A DNA stretch of 64,000 nucleotides from UBA5078 sp051252515 (lineage in GTDB: Bacteria > Pseudomonadota > Gammaproteobacteria > Pseudomonadales > Pseudohongiellaceae). Under the pieces are notes generated by a model. It saw only the letters and a list, made by a program, of their open reading frames with translations. It was not told the origin of the DNA and searched no databases. The stretch spans positions 248,001 through 312,000 of the forward strand of contig JBPOFS010000001.1 in NCBI GenBank assembly GCA_051252515.1. Direction: 5' to 3'. A program made the position numbers and the translations under genes. This document shows positions 18,525 to 27,032 of this stretch, in pieces. How positions within the stretch are numbered: position 1 is the stretch's first letter; every line of letters starts with the position of its first letter.

Positions 18525-18851
18525 ATGAGCGAAACACAACAGCCAAGTCCGCACAAAAACCTGACCATGCTAGTGCTCAACACAGCGCCTGAGTTGGAAG
18601 AGGATCTTATCGATTATCTGCTCAAGTTCGAGCAGATCACTGGATTTACCTCGTTCATAGTTCACGGCCATGGCGAACACGGAAACCTTAGCCTGGCAGA
18701 GCAAGTCGCGGGACGGCGCAAACGTTCTCAATACGAAATCTTCGTAGAAAGCGTTGTAATTCCTAAGGTATTGGAGGGGCTCGCCAGTGAGGTTGGAAAG
18801 GATATTGTTTACTGGGAGCAGAGTATTCGCAATTTCGGTAGGGTCAATTAG
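18525..18851 (+). CDS. DUF3240 family PII-like protein linked to metal efflux
   Basis: This 108-residue cytoplasmic protein follows the pump gene after two bases. The core NLTMLVLNTAPELEEDLIDY and the middle segment GFTSFIVHGHG resemble DUF3240, a ferredoxin-like, PII-related family almost always encoded behind CzcA-type pumps. Its His-containing loop (VHGHGEHG) could bind metal, so a role in sensing or buffering cytoplasmic metal for the pump is plausible but unproved. It ends the operon. Confidence 0.75.
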   Translation: MSETQQPSPHKNLTMLVLNTAPELEEDLIDYLLKFEQITGFTSFIVHGHGEHGNLSLAEQVAGRRKRSQYEIFVESVVIPKVLEGLASEVGKDIVYWEQSIRNFGRVN

Positions 18852-18906
18852 TCGTTCGATTTTGTGACAGGGATTTTCGAGTAGCGCTGCCCCTGGATTA
18901 GGCATA

Positions 18907-18939
18907 TGCCCCGAAGACAAGACTGTCTATTTCGGGGCA
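18907..18939. terminator. Hairpin after the efflux operon
   Basis: Nine-base arms TGCCCCGAA (18907-18915) and TTCGGGGCA (18931-18939) pair, with a further four-base inner stem (GACA/TGTC) beyond a three-base bulge. It lies about 55 bases after the last efflux gene and before the convergent pyruvate carboxylase gene. There is no T run, so it is probably a shared 3'-end structure. Confidence 0.5.
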
Positions 18940-18985
18940 AGCTCCTAAACGCAACGGCACAGCATAAATGCGAATCGATTAAGCC

Positions 18986-20785
18986 CTATGACTGGATATC
19001 GATCAACATTTCTGAAGGGGTGATTCGATCCCCTTTTTTCACTTGTACACTCGCGATTTTACCGCTGATCGGTGCCTTAATCTCGGTTTCCATTTTCATG
19101 GCTTCGATGACCAATACGGCGTCGCCGGCCGAAACGCTTTGTCCTTCTTCGACTAAGACTTCAACGACATTGCCCGGCATCGTCGCCGTGACATGCCCGG
19201 GCTGAGTTGCTCTTGGGCGTCGGCCTGGCTTAGTGTCGTTTTGCACTTCAGATGCCGATGACTCGATCGTAATCTCTTCGGGCTCCCCATCGACAGTCAT
19301 ATAAAAACGACGTTCGCTATCACTAGACGGGCTCACTCCAGTGACATTGATATCGTAGGTCTCACCATGCACCGTAATTTTGAATTCATGCGCGACATTG
19401 GCGGAGCCTGTGCTTGCGTTCACTGGCAACAGGGCCTCTGGCTTCAAGGTGCCATTGTTACGATTCTGTAAGAAGCTCATTCCGACATCTGGGAACATGG
19501 CATAGGTTAAAACATCTTCTTCGCATTTTGCCTCATCACCAATTTTAGCTCGCAGCTCCGCTAGCTCTGGCGATAGAAGATCAGCAGGGCGACATTCGAT
19601 AACGTCTTCTTTGCCTATGGCGCGCTTACGCAATGTTTCATCCACAGGAGCTGGTGCTGCCCCATAATGGCCTTGCAGATAACGTTTCACTTCATTCGTA
19701 ATAGTGTCGTAGCGCGCGCCAGAGAGTACATTCAACACTGCCTGAGTTCCGACTATCTGCGAGCTTGGCGTCACTAATGGTGGATAGCCTAGGTCTTTAC
19801 GTACTCGTGGGATCTCCGCGAATACTTCATGAATACGATCCAAAGCGCCCTGCTCTTTCAATTGATTGGCAAGGTTAGACATCATACCGCCGGGCACTTG
19901 GCTCAGAAGCACTTGCGTATCGACGCCGTTATACGCACTTTCAAACTGGTGATATTTACCGCGCACTTCTCGAAGGTGAGTCGCAATTCTCTCAAGCACT
20001 TGTGCATCGAGCCCCGTCTCATATCCTGCCGCCTCTAAAACGGCTTTCATTGTCTCTGTTGGCGGATGGCTAGTGCCACCAGCAAATGCGGAGATAGCGG
20101 TATCAATATGGTCGATCCCTGCTTCAACGGCCTTGAGCTGACACATTGATGCCATGCCAGAGGTGTAATGCGAGTGCAGGAACAATGGCAGGTCAATCTC
20201 TTTTTTCAGCGCAGAGACAAGCTCAAATGTGACCTGTGGGGTCAGGAGTCCCGCCATGTCTTTAATGGCAATACTGTGACAGCCCATATCCACTAATTGC
20301 TTAGCCATTTGCACGAAGCCGTCAACGGTATGCACCGGACTGGCGGTATAGCAAAGAGTTCCCTGAGCATGTTTGCCCGCTTTAATCGTGGCAGCAATCG
20401 CGGTCTCGAGATTACGCACATCGTTAAGCGCATCAAAAATGCGGAAAACATCAATTCCGTTCTCCGCCGCCTTATTAACGAAGGCTTCCACTACATCATC
20501 AGGGTAATGTCTGTATCCCAATAGGTTTTGGCCGCGCAATAACATCTGCAAACGTGAGTTAGGCAACGCTTTGCGCAGAGTGCGTAGACGCTCCCATGGA
20601 TCTTCCTTTAAGAAGCGCACACACGAATCAAAGGTAGCGCCACCCCAAACCTCTAAAGACCAGTAACCGGCCTTATCGAGATCGGCACAAACAGGCAACA
20701 TGTCTTCGATCCGCATCCTAGTCGCTATTAGTGACTGGTTGCCATCTCGCAATGCGAGTTCGGTAATGTGAATTTTCTTACTCAT
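18986..20785 (-). CDS. pycB: Pyruvate carboxylase subunit B (carboxyltransferase plus biotin carrier)
   Basis: This 599-residue protein has an N-terminal HMGL-like carboxyltransferase barrel (LALRDGNQSLIATRM; metal and lysine motif SIAIKDMAGLLTP). A PYC/OADA conserved domain follows, then a C-terminal biotinyl domain with EAMKMETE, biotin on about Lys564. It is OadA-like, but no OadB or OadG sodium-pump genes are nearby. The gene for a matching biotin carboxylase lies just upstream on the same strand. This indicates the two-subunit pyruvate carboxylase known from pseudomonads, which makes oxaloacetate for the TCA cycle and gluconeogenesis. The ATG follows GGAGTAGGAC. Confidence 0.9.
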   Translation of the reverse strand: MSKKIHITELALRDGNQSLIATRMRIEDMLPVCADLDKAGYWSLEVWGGATFDSCVRFLKEDPWERLRTLRKALPNSRLQMLLRGQNLLGYRHYPDDVVEAFVNKAAENGIDVFRIFDALNDVRNLETAIAATIKAGKHAQGTLCYTASPVHTVDGFVQMAKQLVDMGCHSIAIKDMAGLLTPQVTFELVSALKKEIDLPLFLHSHYTSGMASMCQLKAVEAGIDHIDTAISAFAGGTSHPPTETMKAVLEAAGYETGLDAQVLERIATHLREVRGKYHQFESAYNGVDTQVLLSQVPGGMMSNLANQLKEQGALDRIHEVFAEIPRVRKDLGYPPLVTPSSQIVGTQAVLNVLSGARYDTITNEVKRYLQGHYGAAPAPVDETLRKRAIGKEDVIECRPADLLSPELAELRAKIGDEAKCEEDVLTYAMFPDVGMSFLQNRNNGTLKPEALLPVNASTGSANVAHEFKITVHGETYDINVTGVSPSSDSERRFYMTVDGEPEEITIESSASEVQNDTKPGRRPRATQPGHVTATMPGNVVEVLVEEGQSVSAGDAVLVIEAMKMETEIKAPISGKIASVQVKKGDRITPSEMLIDIQS

Positions 20786-20847
20786 GTCCTACTCCACACG
20801 TGCGGGTCATCCCGCTCCTTCAAATATTGTTAAGACAAGCGCTGTGC

Positions 20848-22266
20848 TTACATTCCCGACTGGGCAGCGATTGCTGCCGCAATGGCGGCGGCCAAAAACT
20901 CTGGTCGACGCTTTGTCGAATAACGCGTTAGCTCAGGGTGTTCCTCTACAAAGCTGGTATTGAAATCGCCAGCGCGAAACTCTGGATGTTTTAGAATTTC
21001 TTTGTAGTACTGACTTGTCGTTTGAATGCCATAAATTTGCATGTCATCCAATGCTCGCATTGAGCGCTCTAGCATCTCTTCCCAATTGCGTGCCCATACC
21101 ACTAGCTTGGCGCACATCGAATCATAGTAGGGAGGAATCGTATAGCCGGTATAAATTGCGGCATCGGTACGCACACCAGGCCCACCGGGGGAATAGTAAC
21201 GACTGATGCGGCCAAAACTTGGCAGAAAGCCATTCTGAGGATCTTCTGCGTTAATTCTAAATTGCGCTGCGAAACCGGTATAAGTGATCGTTTCTTGTTG
21301 CACAGACAACGGCAAACCTGACGCTATACGGATCTGCTCACGCACGATGTCGATTCCCGTAATCTCTTCGGTAATCGTATGCTCTACTTGGATACGAGTG
21401 TTCATCTCCATGAAGTAAAAGCTATCATCGCTGTCGAGCAAAAACTCTACGGTCCCTGCATTTTCATAACCAGATTCACGCGCGACGCTAACGGCAAGTT
21501 CGCCGATATAGTGACGTTGCTCATCAGTTAGTTGCGGAGAAGGTGCCAGCTCTATTAGTTTTTGGTTGCGTCGCTGAATCGAACAATCACGTTCAAATAG
21601 ATGAACGGTATTCCCATGCGAGTCCGCAAGTATCTGCACCTCAATGTGGCGAGGATTGACGATACATTTCTCTAAGAACACATCGGCACGGCCAAAGGCT
21701 TTGGTAGCCTCAGAAATAACACGCTGGTAATTTTGCTGGAGATCTTTCACATCATTACAACGACGAATGCCACGACCGCCTCCACCAGAGGTGGCTTTAA
21801 GCATTATGGGAAAGCCTATCTTTTGGGCTATCTCAATCGCTTCGTCGACATCTTTAAGATTATCTTGGGTACCCGGGGTGACAGGCACTCCGGCACGTTC
21901 GGCGCATCGGCGCGCTTCCGTCTTATCACCCATCGATTGGATGACACTCGCAGAAGGGCCGATAAACTTAACGCCTCGACGTTCACAAATCTGCGCTAAC
22001 TCGGAGTTCTCGGACAGGAAACCATAGCCTGGATGCAAGGCATCGCAACCGGTTTCAACTGCCAAGTTCACAAGTTGGTGGGGGTTCAAATACCCTTGCA
22101 AAGGGTCTTGACCGACAAAATAGGCTTCATCCGCCTTTTTGACGTGAAGAGAGTAACGGTCCGCTTCGGTATAAATAGCCACTGAGCGCACGCCGAGTTC
22201 TCGACATGCGCGGGCAATCCTGACCGCTATCTCGCCGCGGTTGGCAATTAAGACTTTTTTAAGCAC
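20848..22266 (-). CDS. pycA: Pyruvate carboxylase subunit A (biotin carboxylase)
   Basis: The start is placed at GTG 22266, where the product begins LKKVLIANRGEIAVRIARAC, exactly the family N-terminus, and gives 472 residues as expected. An upstream TTG at 22329 would add 21 unconserved residues. The ATP-grasp biotin carboxylase features are the glycine-rich loop KATSGGGGRGIRR, the carboxylase motif FMEMNTRIQVEHTITEE, and a C-terminal PAAC-type domain. It carboxylates the biotin on PycB with bicarbonate and ATP. AccC of acetyl-CoA carboxylase is the alternative, but pairing with an OadA-type subunit argues for pyruvate carboxylase. Confidence 0.9.
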   Translation of the reverse strand: MLKKVLIANRGEIAVRIARACRELGVRSVAIYTEADRYSLHVKKADEAYFVGQDPLQGYLNPHQLVNLAVETGCDALHPGYGFLSENSELAQICERRGVKFIGPSASVIQSMGDKTEARRCAERAGVPVTPGTQDNLKDVDEAIEIAQKIGFPIMLKATSGGGGRGIRRCNDVKDLQQNYQRVISEATKAFGRADVFLEKCIVNPRHIEVQILADSHGNTVHLFERDCSIQRRNQKLIELAPSPQLTDEQRHYIGELAVSVARESGYENAGTVEFLLDSDDSFYFMEMNTRIQVEHTITEEITGIDIVREQIRIASGLPLSVQQETITYTGFAAQFRINAEDPQNGFLPSFGRISRYYSPGGPGVRTDAAIYTGYTIPPYYDSMCAKLVVWARNWEEMLERSMRALDDMQIYGIQTTSQYYKEILKHPEFRAGDFNTSFVEEHPELTRYSTKRRPEFLAAAIAAAIAAQSGM

Positions 22267-22432
22267 TGAAGAATTCTCTGCTGACTGGACACTTTCAGAA
22301 TGTACGTACGACCACTTGATACGGTTCAATGCATCACTAAAACGGCGGGACGATTTATCATTTCACAGGATTAGCAGCTTACTGAGGCTACTTTGTAGCG
22401 TCAATACCGAAACGCGTCAAAGGAATGAGATT

Positions 22433-23020
22433 CTAAGGTGTTTGGCGGTCGTAAATGCGCACCATCATCACTGTCGCACCGAAATTCTTCGGCCTAAGCT
22501 CAAGCTCTACACGCAATTGCGAGCCGTTACCCTGCACTGAGTAAGTCTCTAAAGTGAAACCGCCTTCTCGAGGCCGCCCCTCTACATAGAGTGTCTCGCC
22601 TTCCCACTGTGCAAATGCGAAGTCTTGCGCACCATTGCTGTAGTGCTCACTCGCGCCGATAGACTGTGAACGACCATCGCTGTGAAACACGCGTTGAAAC
22701 CCATCGGCATAGCCAAACCAGAACTCAGGCTCATCATAGGCAATCCGCAATACGGTATCGTAGGATAATCGATCGTACACTTCTTGTTCTTCTGGCCCGC
22801 CGCGATAGCGCCCTTTCTTCTCTTTCTTGAACCAACTACGCGATACTTTGCCCCCCGCTCTGATAATGGCGGCCTCTACCGCTTCGTCCGGATCGTCACT
22901 GAGCTCTTCATTAATGACCCAATTGCCCACGATCAAGCGATCGGGCGACTCAGCCGCCACTGCGTGACCACACAGGAACAAGGCGAAAAAAAGAAATACT
23001 AAATATCGAGGGGACTTCAC
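22433..23020 (-). CDS. Secreted protein of unknown function
   Basis: A GTG start at 23020 follows GAGGAG at six bases. The 195-residue product has a clear signal peptide (hydrophobic core FLFFALFLCG, cleavage after AVA). The mature part starts RLIVGNWVINEELSDDPDE, and the pattern of short strands suggests a lipocalin-like or beta-sandwich periplasmic protein. The opening resembles extracytoplasmic proteins that begin with a GxW motif, but I cannot assign a family. It is followed by the pycA-pycB unit on the same strand, with about 165 bases between. Confidence 0.7.
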   Translation of the reverse strand: MKSPRYLVFLFFALFLCGHAVAAESPDRLIVGNWVINEELSDDPDEAVEAAIIRAGGKVSRSWFKKEKKGRYRGGPEEQEVYDRLSYDTVLRIAYDEPEFWFGYADGFQRVFHSDGRSQSIGASEHYSNGAQDFAFAQWEGETLYVEGRPREGGFTLETYSVQGNGSQLRVELELRPKNFGATVMMVRIYDRQTP

Positions 23021-23112
23021 GTGTTACTCCTCATTCATTGATGTCATAGACAACGCGCAAGAACGATAACCACCTTAGCATGAGTCACGTTCTTTGTGAG
23101 GGCCACTAGTGA

Positions 23113-23889
23113 TTATTCGGGCCGCGCTCTTTTGCTTCGAAGCGCAAGAAAGTTGCTACTCATCAAAAAGCTAATCAACAAAATGACTGTCGCCATAGCG
23201 AACCATTGCAGCGCGTATTGAATATGTACGCGAGTGTTCACTGTCACTGCAGGCCAGTGTCTAGCGAACACTCCAGTCTCACTAGGACCTAATCGCACTA
23301 CCCAAGGTAGCAGCTCGCGCTCTAGTACTTGTGTAGCGCGCTCAATATCTAGACGCCTAAAGCGTAGTGGCCAAGCTTCCCCTTCAACCTGTGTCACTCC
23401 TATGCTTGGCGGCGGCACATGAAGCTGCCCCGTTAACTGCTGCTCCCCCTCAATAGGGACAACGAAGGGCATGCCGTCAGCTCCTGGCCCTGGCGCTACC
23501 CAGCCGCGACTCACCAATACCGTCTCACCGCTTTGCGCCATCTCGAAGGGTGTTATTAACTCAAAGCCCGGGGCTCCTTGAAAGAACTGAAAGGCCACTA
23601 CGAAGGAGGCTTCATTCCAATAGCGACCACTGGAGGTCACACGCAGATTCTCAAGCCGATTAGCCTCTTCCTCGCTCAGTGGCAATGCCCGTGCTTCAAT
23701 CTGCTCAAGAGCAAGAGGGGTAGCCTCAAGGCGCAGCTGCATGGCCGTGCGTAACGCCTGTTTGTCCTCCAGACGCCCTAACTGCCAGAACCCTAGATTA
23801 ACCAACAGAGCGACCGTCAGGGCCACACAGACGGCTATCAACCAGTTGATATGAATCTTGAGCTCGCCAAACTGCAATACTGTTTTCAC
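23113..23889 (-). CDS. SURF1-family cytochrome oxidase biogenesis protein
   Basis: The GTG at 23889, preceded by AGGGG and about five bases, is the likely start; the frame upstream has no family features. The 258-residue product has two transmembrane helices at the ends (about 14-33 and 218-240) around a periplasmic domain. SURF1 marks are NLGFWQLGRLEDKQ after helix 1, LVSRGWVAPG in the middle, and QYALQWFAMA leading into helix 2. SURF1 helps heme a insertion into cytochrome c oxidase. It usually sits in a cox cluster. Here it stands alone. Confidence 0.9.
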   Translation of the reverse strand: MKTVLQFGELKIHINWLIAVCVALTVALLVNLGFWQLGRLEDKQALRTAMQLRLEATPLALEQIEARALPLSEEEANRLENLRVTSSGRYWNEASFVVAFQFFQGAPGFELITPFEMAQSGETVLVSRGWVAPGPGADGMPFVVPIEGEQQLTGQLHVPPPSIGVTQVEGEAWPLRFRRLDIERATQVLERELLPWVVRLGPSETGVFARHWPAVTVNTRVHIQYALQWFAMATVILLISFLMSSNFLALRSKRARPE

Positions 23890-24057
23890 GTCTACCCCTG
23901 TTATTCTTATTATTTGAATCTGTTTAGATTCTAGAGCCAATAAAGCGCAAGCGCGATTCTTTTTGGCACGCCCCGTCTCTTTTATTTTTCGCTTGTGGTA
24001 ACTTACGCAAATCGCAACCATCCTACTTTTTTAACTCCCGCTTCAGGAATCTCTACA

Positions 24058-24972
24058 ATGAAAATCGGCGTTTTATCGCGAAACGGCAAGCTTTACTCGA
24101 CCAGCAGATTAGTGGAGGCAGCCAAAGCGCGAGGCCACGAAGTCCGTGTTGTAGACGTTCTAAAGTGCTATATGAATATTACCGCGAACAATCCAACGGT
24201 ATATTACAAAGGCTCAGGGTCTCCAGAAGCACTCGAATTCGATGCGGTAATTCCACGCATCGGCGCAAGCGTTACCGGCTATGGCTGCGCAGTACTGCGT
24301 CAATTCGAAGTCGGTGGCATCTATTCGGTTAACGAATCTATCGCCATCACACGCTCTCGCGACAAATTGCGCGCCCATCAACTATTAGCCCGTCGAGGCA
24401 TCGGCCAGCCTATTACTAGCTATGCCCACTCCGCTGATGCGACCAACGATCTCATCGCTTCTGTCGGCGGCGCACCATTGGTCGTGAAGATCATGGAAAG
24501 CACCCATGGCAATGGCGTCGTACTGGCTGAAACCAAAAAAGCAGCAGAGGCATTGATCAACGCCTTCCGTGGTTTACAGGCAGACTTTTTGGTGCAGGAG
24601 TTTATTAAGGAATCCGGCGGCGCCGACATTCGTTGCTTCGTTATTGGTGACAAAGTCATTGCCGCCATGCAGCGCACTGCCGCAGTGGGTGAGTTCCGCT
24701 CTAATTTACACCGTGGCGGTTCTGCGCAAATTATCAAACTACGCCCTGATGAGCGTAAATTGGCCATTAAGGCTGCCCAAGTCATGGGCTTAGATGTGGC
24801 CGGAGTTGACCTTATTCGCTCCAACCACGGCCCGCTTGTACTTGAAGTGAACTCCTCGCCAGGCCTAGAGGGCATCGAATCCTCAACGGGCAAGGACATC
24901 GCGACCGCGATCATCGAGTATATGGAGAAAGATTGCCTAAAAGGGCCTAACAAAATGAAAGGGGTTGGCTAG
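24058..24972 (+). CDS. rimK: RimK, ATP-grasp ribosomal protein S6 glutamate ligase
   Basis: The start at 24058 (MKIGVLSRNGKLYSTSRLVE) matches E. coli RimK, and AGGA lies upstream. The product has 304 residues, against 300 in E. coli. ATP-grasp features are VVKIMESTHGNGVVL, FIKESGGADIRCFVIGDKV, and the metal-binding VLEVNSSPGLEGIES near the C-terminus. RimK adds glutamates to the C-terminus of ribosomal protein S6 and can make poly-glutamate, affecting translation. It is divergent from SURF1 and convergent with the peptide transporter operon, with 27 bases between the stops. Confidence 0.95.
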   Translation: MKIGVLSRNGKLYSTSRLVEAAKARGHEVRVVDVLKCYMNITANNPTVYYKGSGSPEALEFDAVIPRIGASVTGYGCAVLRQFEVGGIYSVNESIAITRSRDKLRAHQLLARRGIGQPITSYAHSADATNDLIASVGGAPLVVKIMESTHGNGVVLAETKKAAEALINAFRGLQADFLVQEFIKESGGADIRCFVIGDKVIAAMQRTAAVGEFRSNLHRGGSAQIIKLRPDERKLAIKAAQVMGLDVAGVDLIRSNHGPLVLEVNSSPGLEGIESSTGKDIATAIIEYMEKDCLKGPNKMKGVG

Positions 24973-24999
24973 TTAACCCTCTTTATTGCCGCTAGTGGC

Positions 25000-25995
25000 T
25001 TACTGTCCTTCGTAAAGATGGCAAGACACAGGCTGCGCATCACCGTTGAGCATAGGCACCTTCTCACGACAAATATCCATAACCTTCGGGCAGCGTGTAT
25101 GAAAATTGCAGCCAGAAGGAGGATTGATCGGAGAAGGCACGTCCCCTACGAGAATCTGCCGAGTCGCTTTGTGGTGTGGGTCTGGCACTGGAATCGCAGA
25201 AATCAACGACTGGGTATACGGGTGTCGTGCTGTTCGATAGATGCTTTCTCCCTCACCACTTTCTACGATCTTGCCTAGATACATAATCGCGATCCGATCC
25301 GAGATGTGCTTCACGACCGCCAAGTCATGAGCAATAAACAAATACGAAAGATTGAATTCTTTTTGCAGGTCGATCAATAAGTTCATTATCTGGCTTTGGA
25401 TCGACACATCTAACGCCGATACCGGCTCATCACACACAATCAATTTCGGGTTCAACGCAATCGAACGCGCGATGCCAATACGTTGACGCTGCCCGCCGGA
25501 GAACTCAAACGGATAGCGGGTGACGGAACGTGCAGGCAAGCCCACCAAATCCAACAACTCGGCGACGCGTTTTTTCCGAAATGCTTTATCACCAATATTG
25601 TGCACTTGGAATGGCTCTTCCAGTATTTGTGCAACGGTATGTCGAGAGTTTAGCGATTCCATTGGGTCTTGAAAAATCATCTGAATATCACGACGAAACG
25701 GCATCATATGCTTGCGGCCAAGCTTAGCGATATTTGTTCCCTCGAAACTGATGTCACCAGCAGTTGGCTGATAAAGACGAGTAATACAGCGTCCGAGTGT
25801 AGATTTTCCGCAACCAGACTCTCCGACAAGCCCAAGCGTCTCCCCCGGCATAATGTCAAAACTGACGCCATCCACGGCCTTATTGTATTTCCCAGTGCGC
25901 ATAAAGACGCCCTCTTTTACAGGGAAATGCATCTTCAAATCACGCACACTCAGAATGGGCTCTAGAGATTTGGTTTGTATGGCTGCTTCATTCAT
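25000..25995 (-). CDS. Peptide ABC importer ATPase 2 (DppF/OppF type)
   Basis: This 331-residue ATPase has Walker A GLVGESGCGKSTLGR, signature FSGGQRQRIGIAR and Walker B KLIVCDEPVSALD. The OppF-type C-terminal extension has the cluster-like CNFHTRCPKVMDIC that typifies Opp/Dpp ATPases. It is the last gene of the Yej-like operon, and its ATG overlaps the stop of the other ATPase (four bases). In E. coli YejF both ATPase halves are one protein; here they are separate. It powers import with its partner ATPase. Confidence 0.93.
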   Translation of the reverse strand: MNEAAIQTKSLEPILSVRDLKMHFPVKEGVFMRTGKYNKAVDGVSFDIMPGETLGLVGESGCGKSTLGRCITRLYQPTAGDISFEGTNIAKLGRKHMMPFRRDIQMIFQDPMESLNSRHTVAQILEEPFQVHNIGDKAFRKKRVAELLDLVGLPARSVTRYPFEFSGGQRQRIGIARSIALNPKLIVCDEPVSALDVSIQSQIMNLLIDLQKEFNLSYLFIAHDLAVVKHISDRIAIMYLGKIVESGEGESIYRTARHPYTQSLISAIPVPDPHHKATRQILVGDVPSPINPPSGCNFHTRCPKVMDICREKVPMLNGDAQPVSCHLYEGQ

Positions 25996-27026
25996 AGGAC
26001 TGCACTCAACTTCAAATTCGCACTATCGCCACCGGCAACAACATTACGCTTTAATTCTTGCCATTCATAACAGGCGACTTCATGCCCTGGTGCAATAATC
26101 GCGGTTGCTGGCGGTGCTGCTAAACAGCCGTCTTTCCTATAAGAGCAACGGTTTTCAAAGCGACACCCTTTGGGCATATCCAATAAACCTGGCACCATGC
26201 CCGGAATGATAGCCAGCTTCGACTTGGGTACCGTATCGAGCCGAGGAATCGACTCCAACAATCCTTTTGTATAAGGGTGTGAAGGCCGATCGAACACATC
26301 AAAAACACTGCCGCGTTCGGCCACTTTGCCTGCGTACATCACGACCACCGACGAAGAGGTCTCTGCAATCACCCCAAGGTCATGGGTAATCAACAAGACC
26401 GACATACCCATGTCATTCTGCAGCTCTTTAATAAGCTCAAGAATCTGCGCCTGTATCGTCACGTCGAGCGCTGTTGTAGGCTCATCGGCAATTAAAAGCT
26501 TTGGCTGGCACGCCAAGGCCATGGCAATCACCACCCGTTGGCGCATGCCTCCAGAGAGCTGGTGCGGGTATTCCGTCATGCGAATATCCGGCGCAGGGAT
26601 ACCCACTTTATCGAGCATCGCAATGCCTTCTTTGAGCGCCTTATCTTTCGAAATCTTCTTATGCAGCAATATGATCTCAGTTAATTGCCGGCCAATCGTG
26701 TGCACCGGGTTCAGTGCCGTCATGGGCTCCTGAAAGACCATGCCAATGCGAGCACCACGGATCTTGCGCATCTGCTCGATGGATAGACCAACCAAATTTT
26801 GACCTTCAAACAGAATCTCGCCACCCATGATTTCGCCGATGGGTTGTGGCAACAGCCGCATGATCGACAACGCCGTAACGCTTTTACCGCAACCTGACTC
26901 GCCTACGATACCGAGCGTCTCGCCTTCTTTGATGTCAAAACTCACATCATCGATCGCGCGCACGCGGCCCTCGTCAGTCGAAAACTCAGTCACCAGATTT
27001 TTAACAGAAAGTATTACGTCAGACAT
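25992..27026 (-). CDS. Peptide ABC importer ATPase 1 (DppD/OppD type)
   Basis: This 344-residue ATPase has Walker A GIVGESGCGKSVTALS, signature LSGGMRQRVVIAMAL and Walker B KLLIADEPTTALDVTIQ. The C-terminal oligopeptide-type extension has CRFENRCSYRKDGC. The SVTALS variant after Walker A and the LSGGMRQR signature identify the OppD/DppD subfamily. It lies six bases after a binding-protein gene and overlaps the next ATPase gene. It forms the heterodimeric motor of the Yej-like importer with that protein. Confidence 0.93.
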   Translation of the reverse strand: MSDVILSVKNLVTEFSTDEGRVRAIDDVSFDIKEGETLGIVGESGCGKSVTALSIMRLLPQPIGEIMGGEILFEGQNLVGLSIEQMRKIRGARIGMVFQEPMTALNPVHTIGRQLTEIILLHKKISKDKALKEGIAMLDKVGIPAPDIRMTEYPHQLSGGMRQRVVIAMALACQPKLLIADEPTTALDVTIQAQILELIKELQNDMGMSVLLITHDLGVIAETSSSVVVMYAGKVAERGSVFDVFDRPSHPYTKGLLESIPRLDTVPKSKLAIIPGMVPGLLDMPKGCRFENRCSYRKDGCLAAPPATAIIAPGHEVACYEWQELKRNVVAGGDSANLKLSAVL

Positions 27027-27032
27027 TTTTCC

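Noticed and set aside
18986..22266. Carboxylase pair considered as sodium-pumping oxaloacetate decarboxylase
   Set aside because: No beta or gamma membrane subunit genes are nearby, while a biotin carboxylase gene is.
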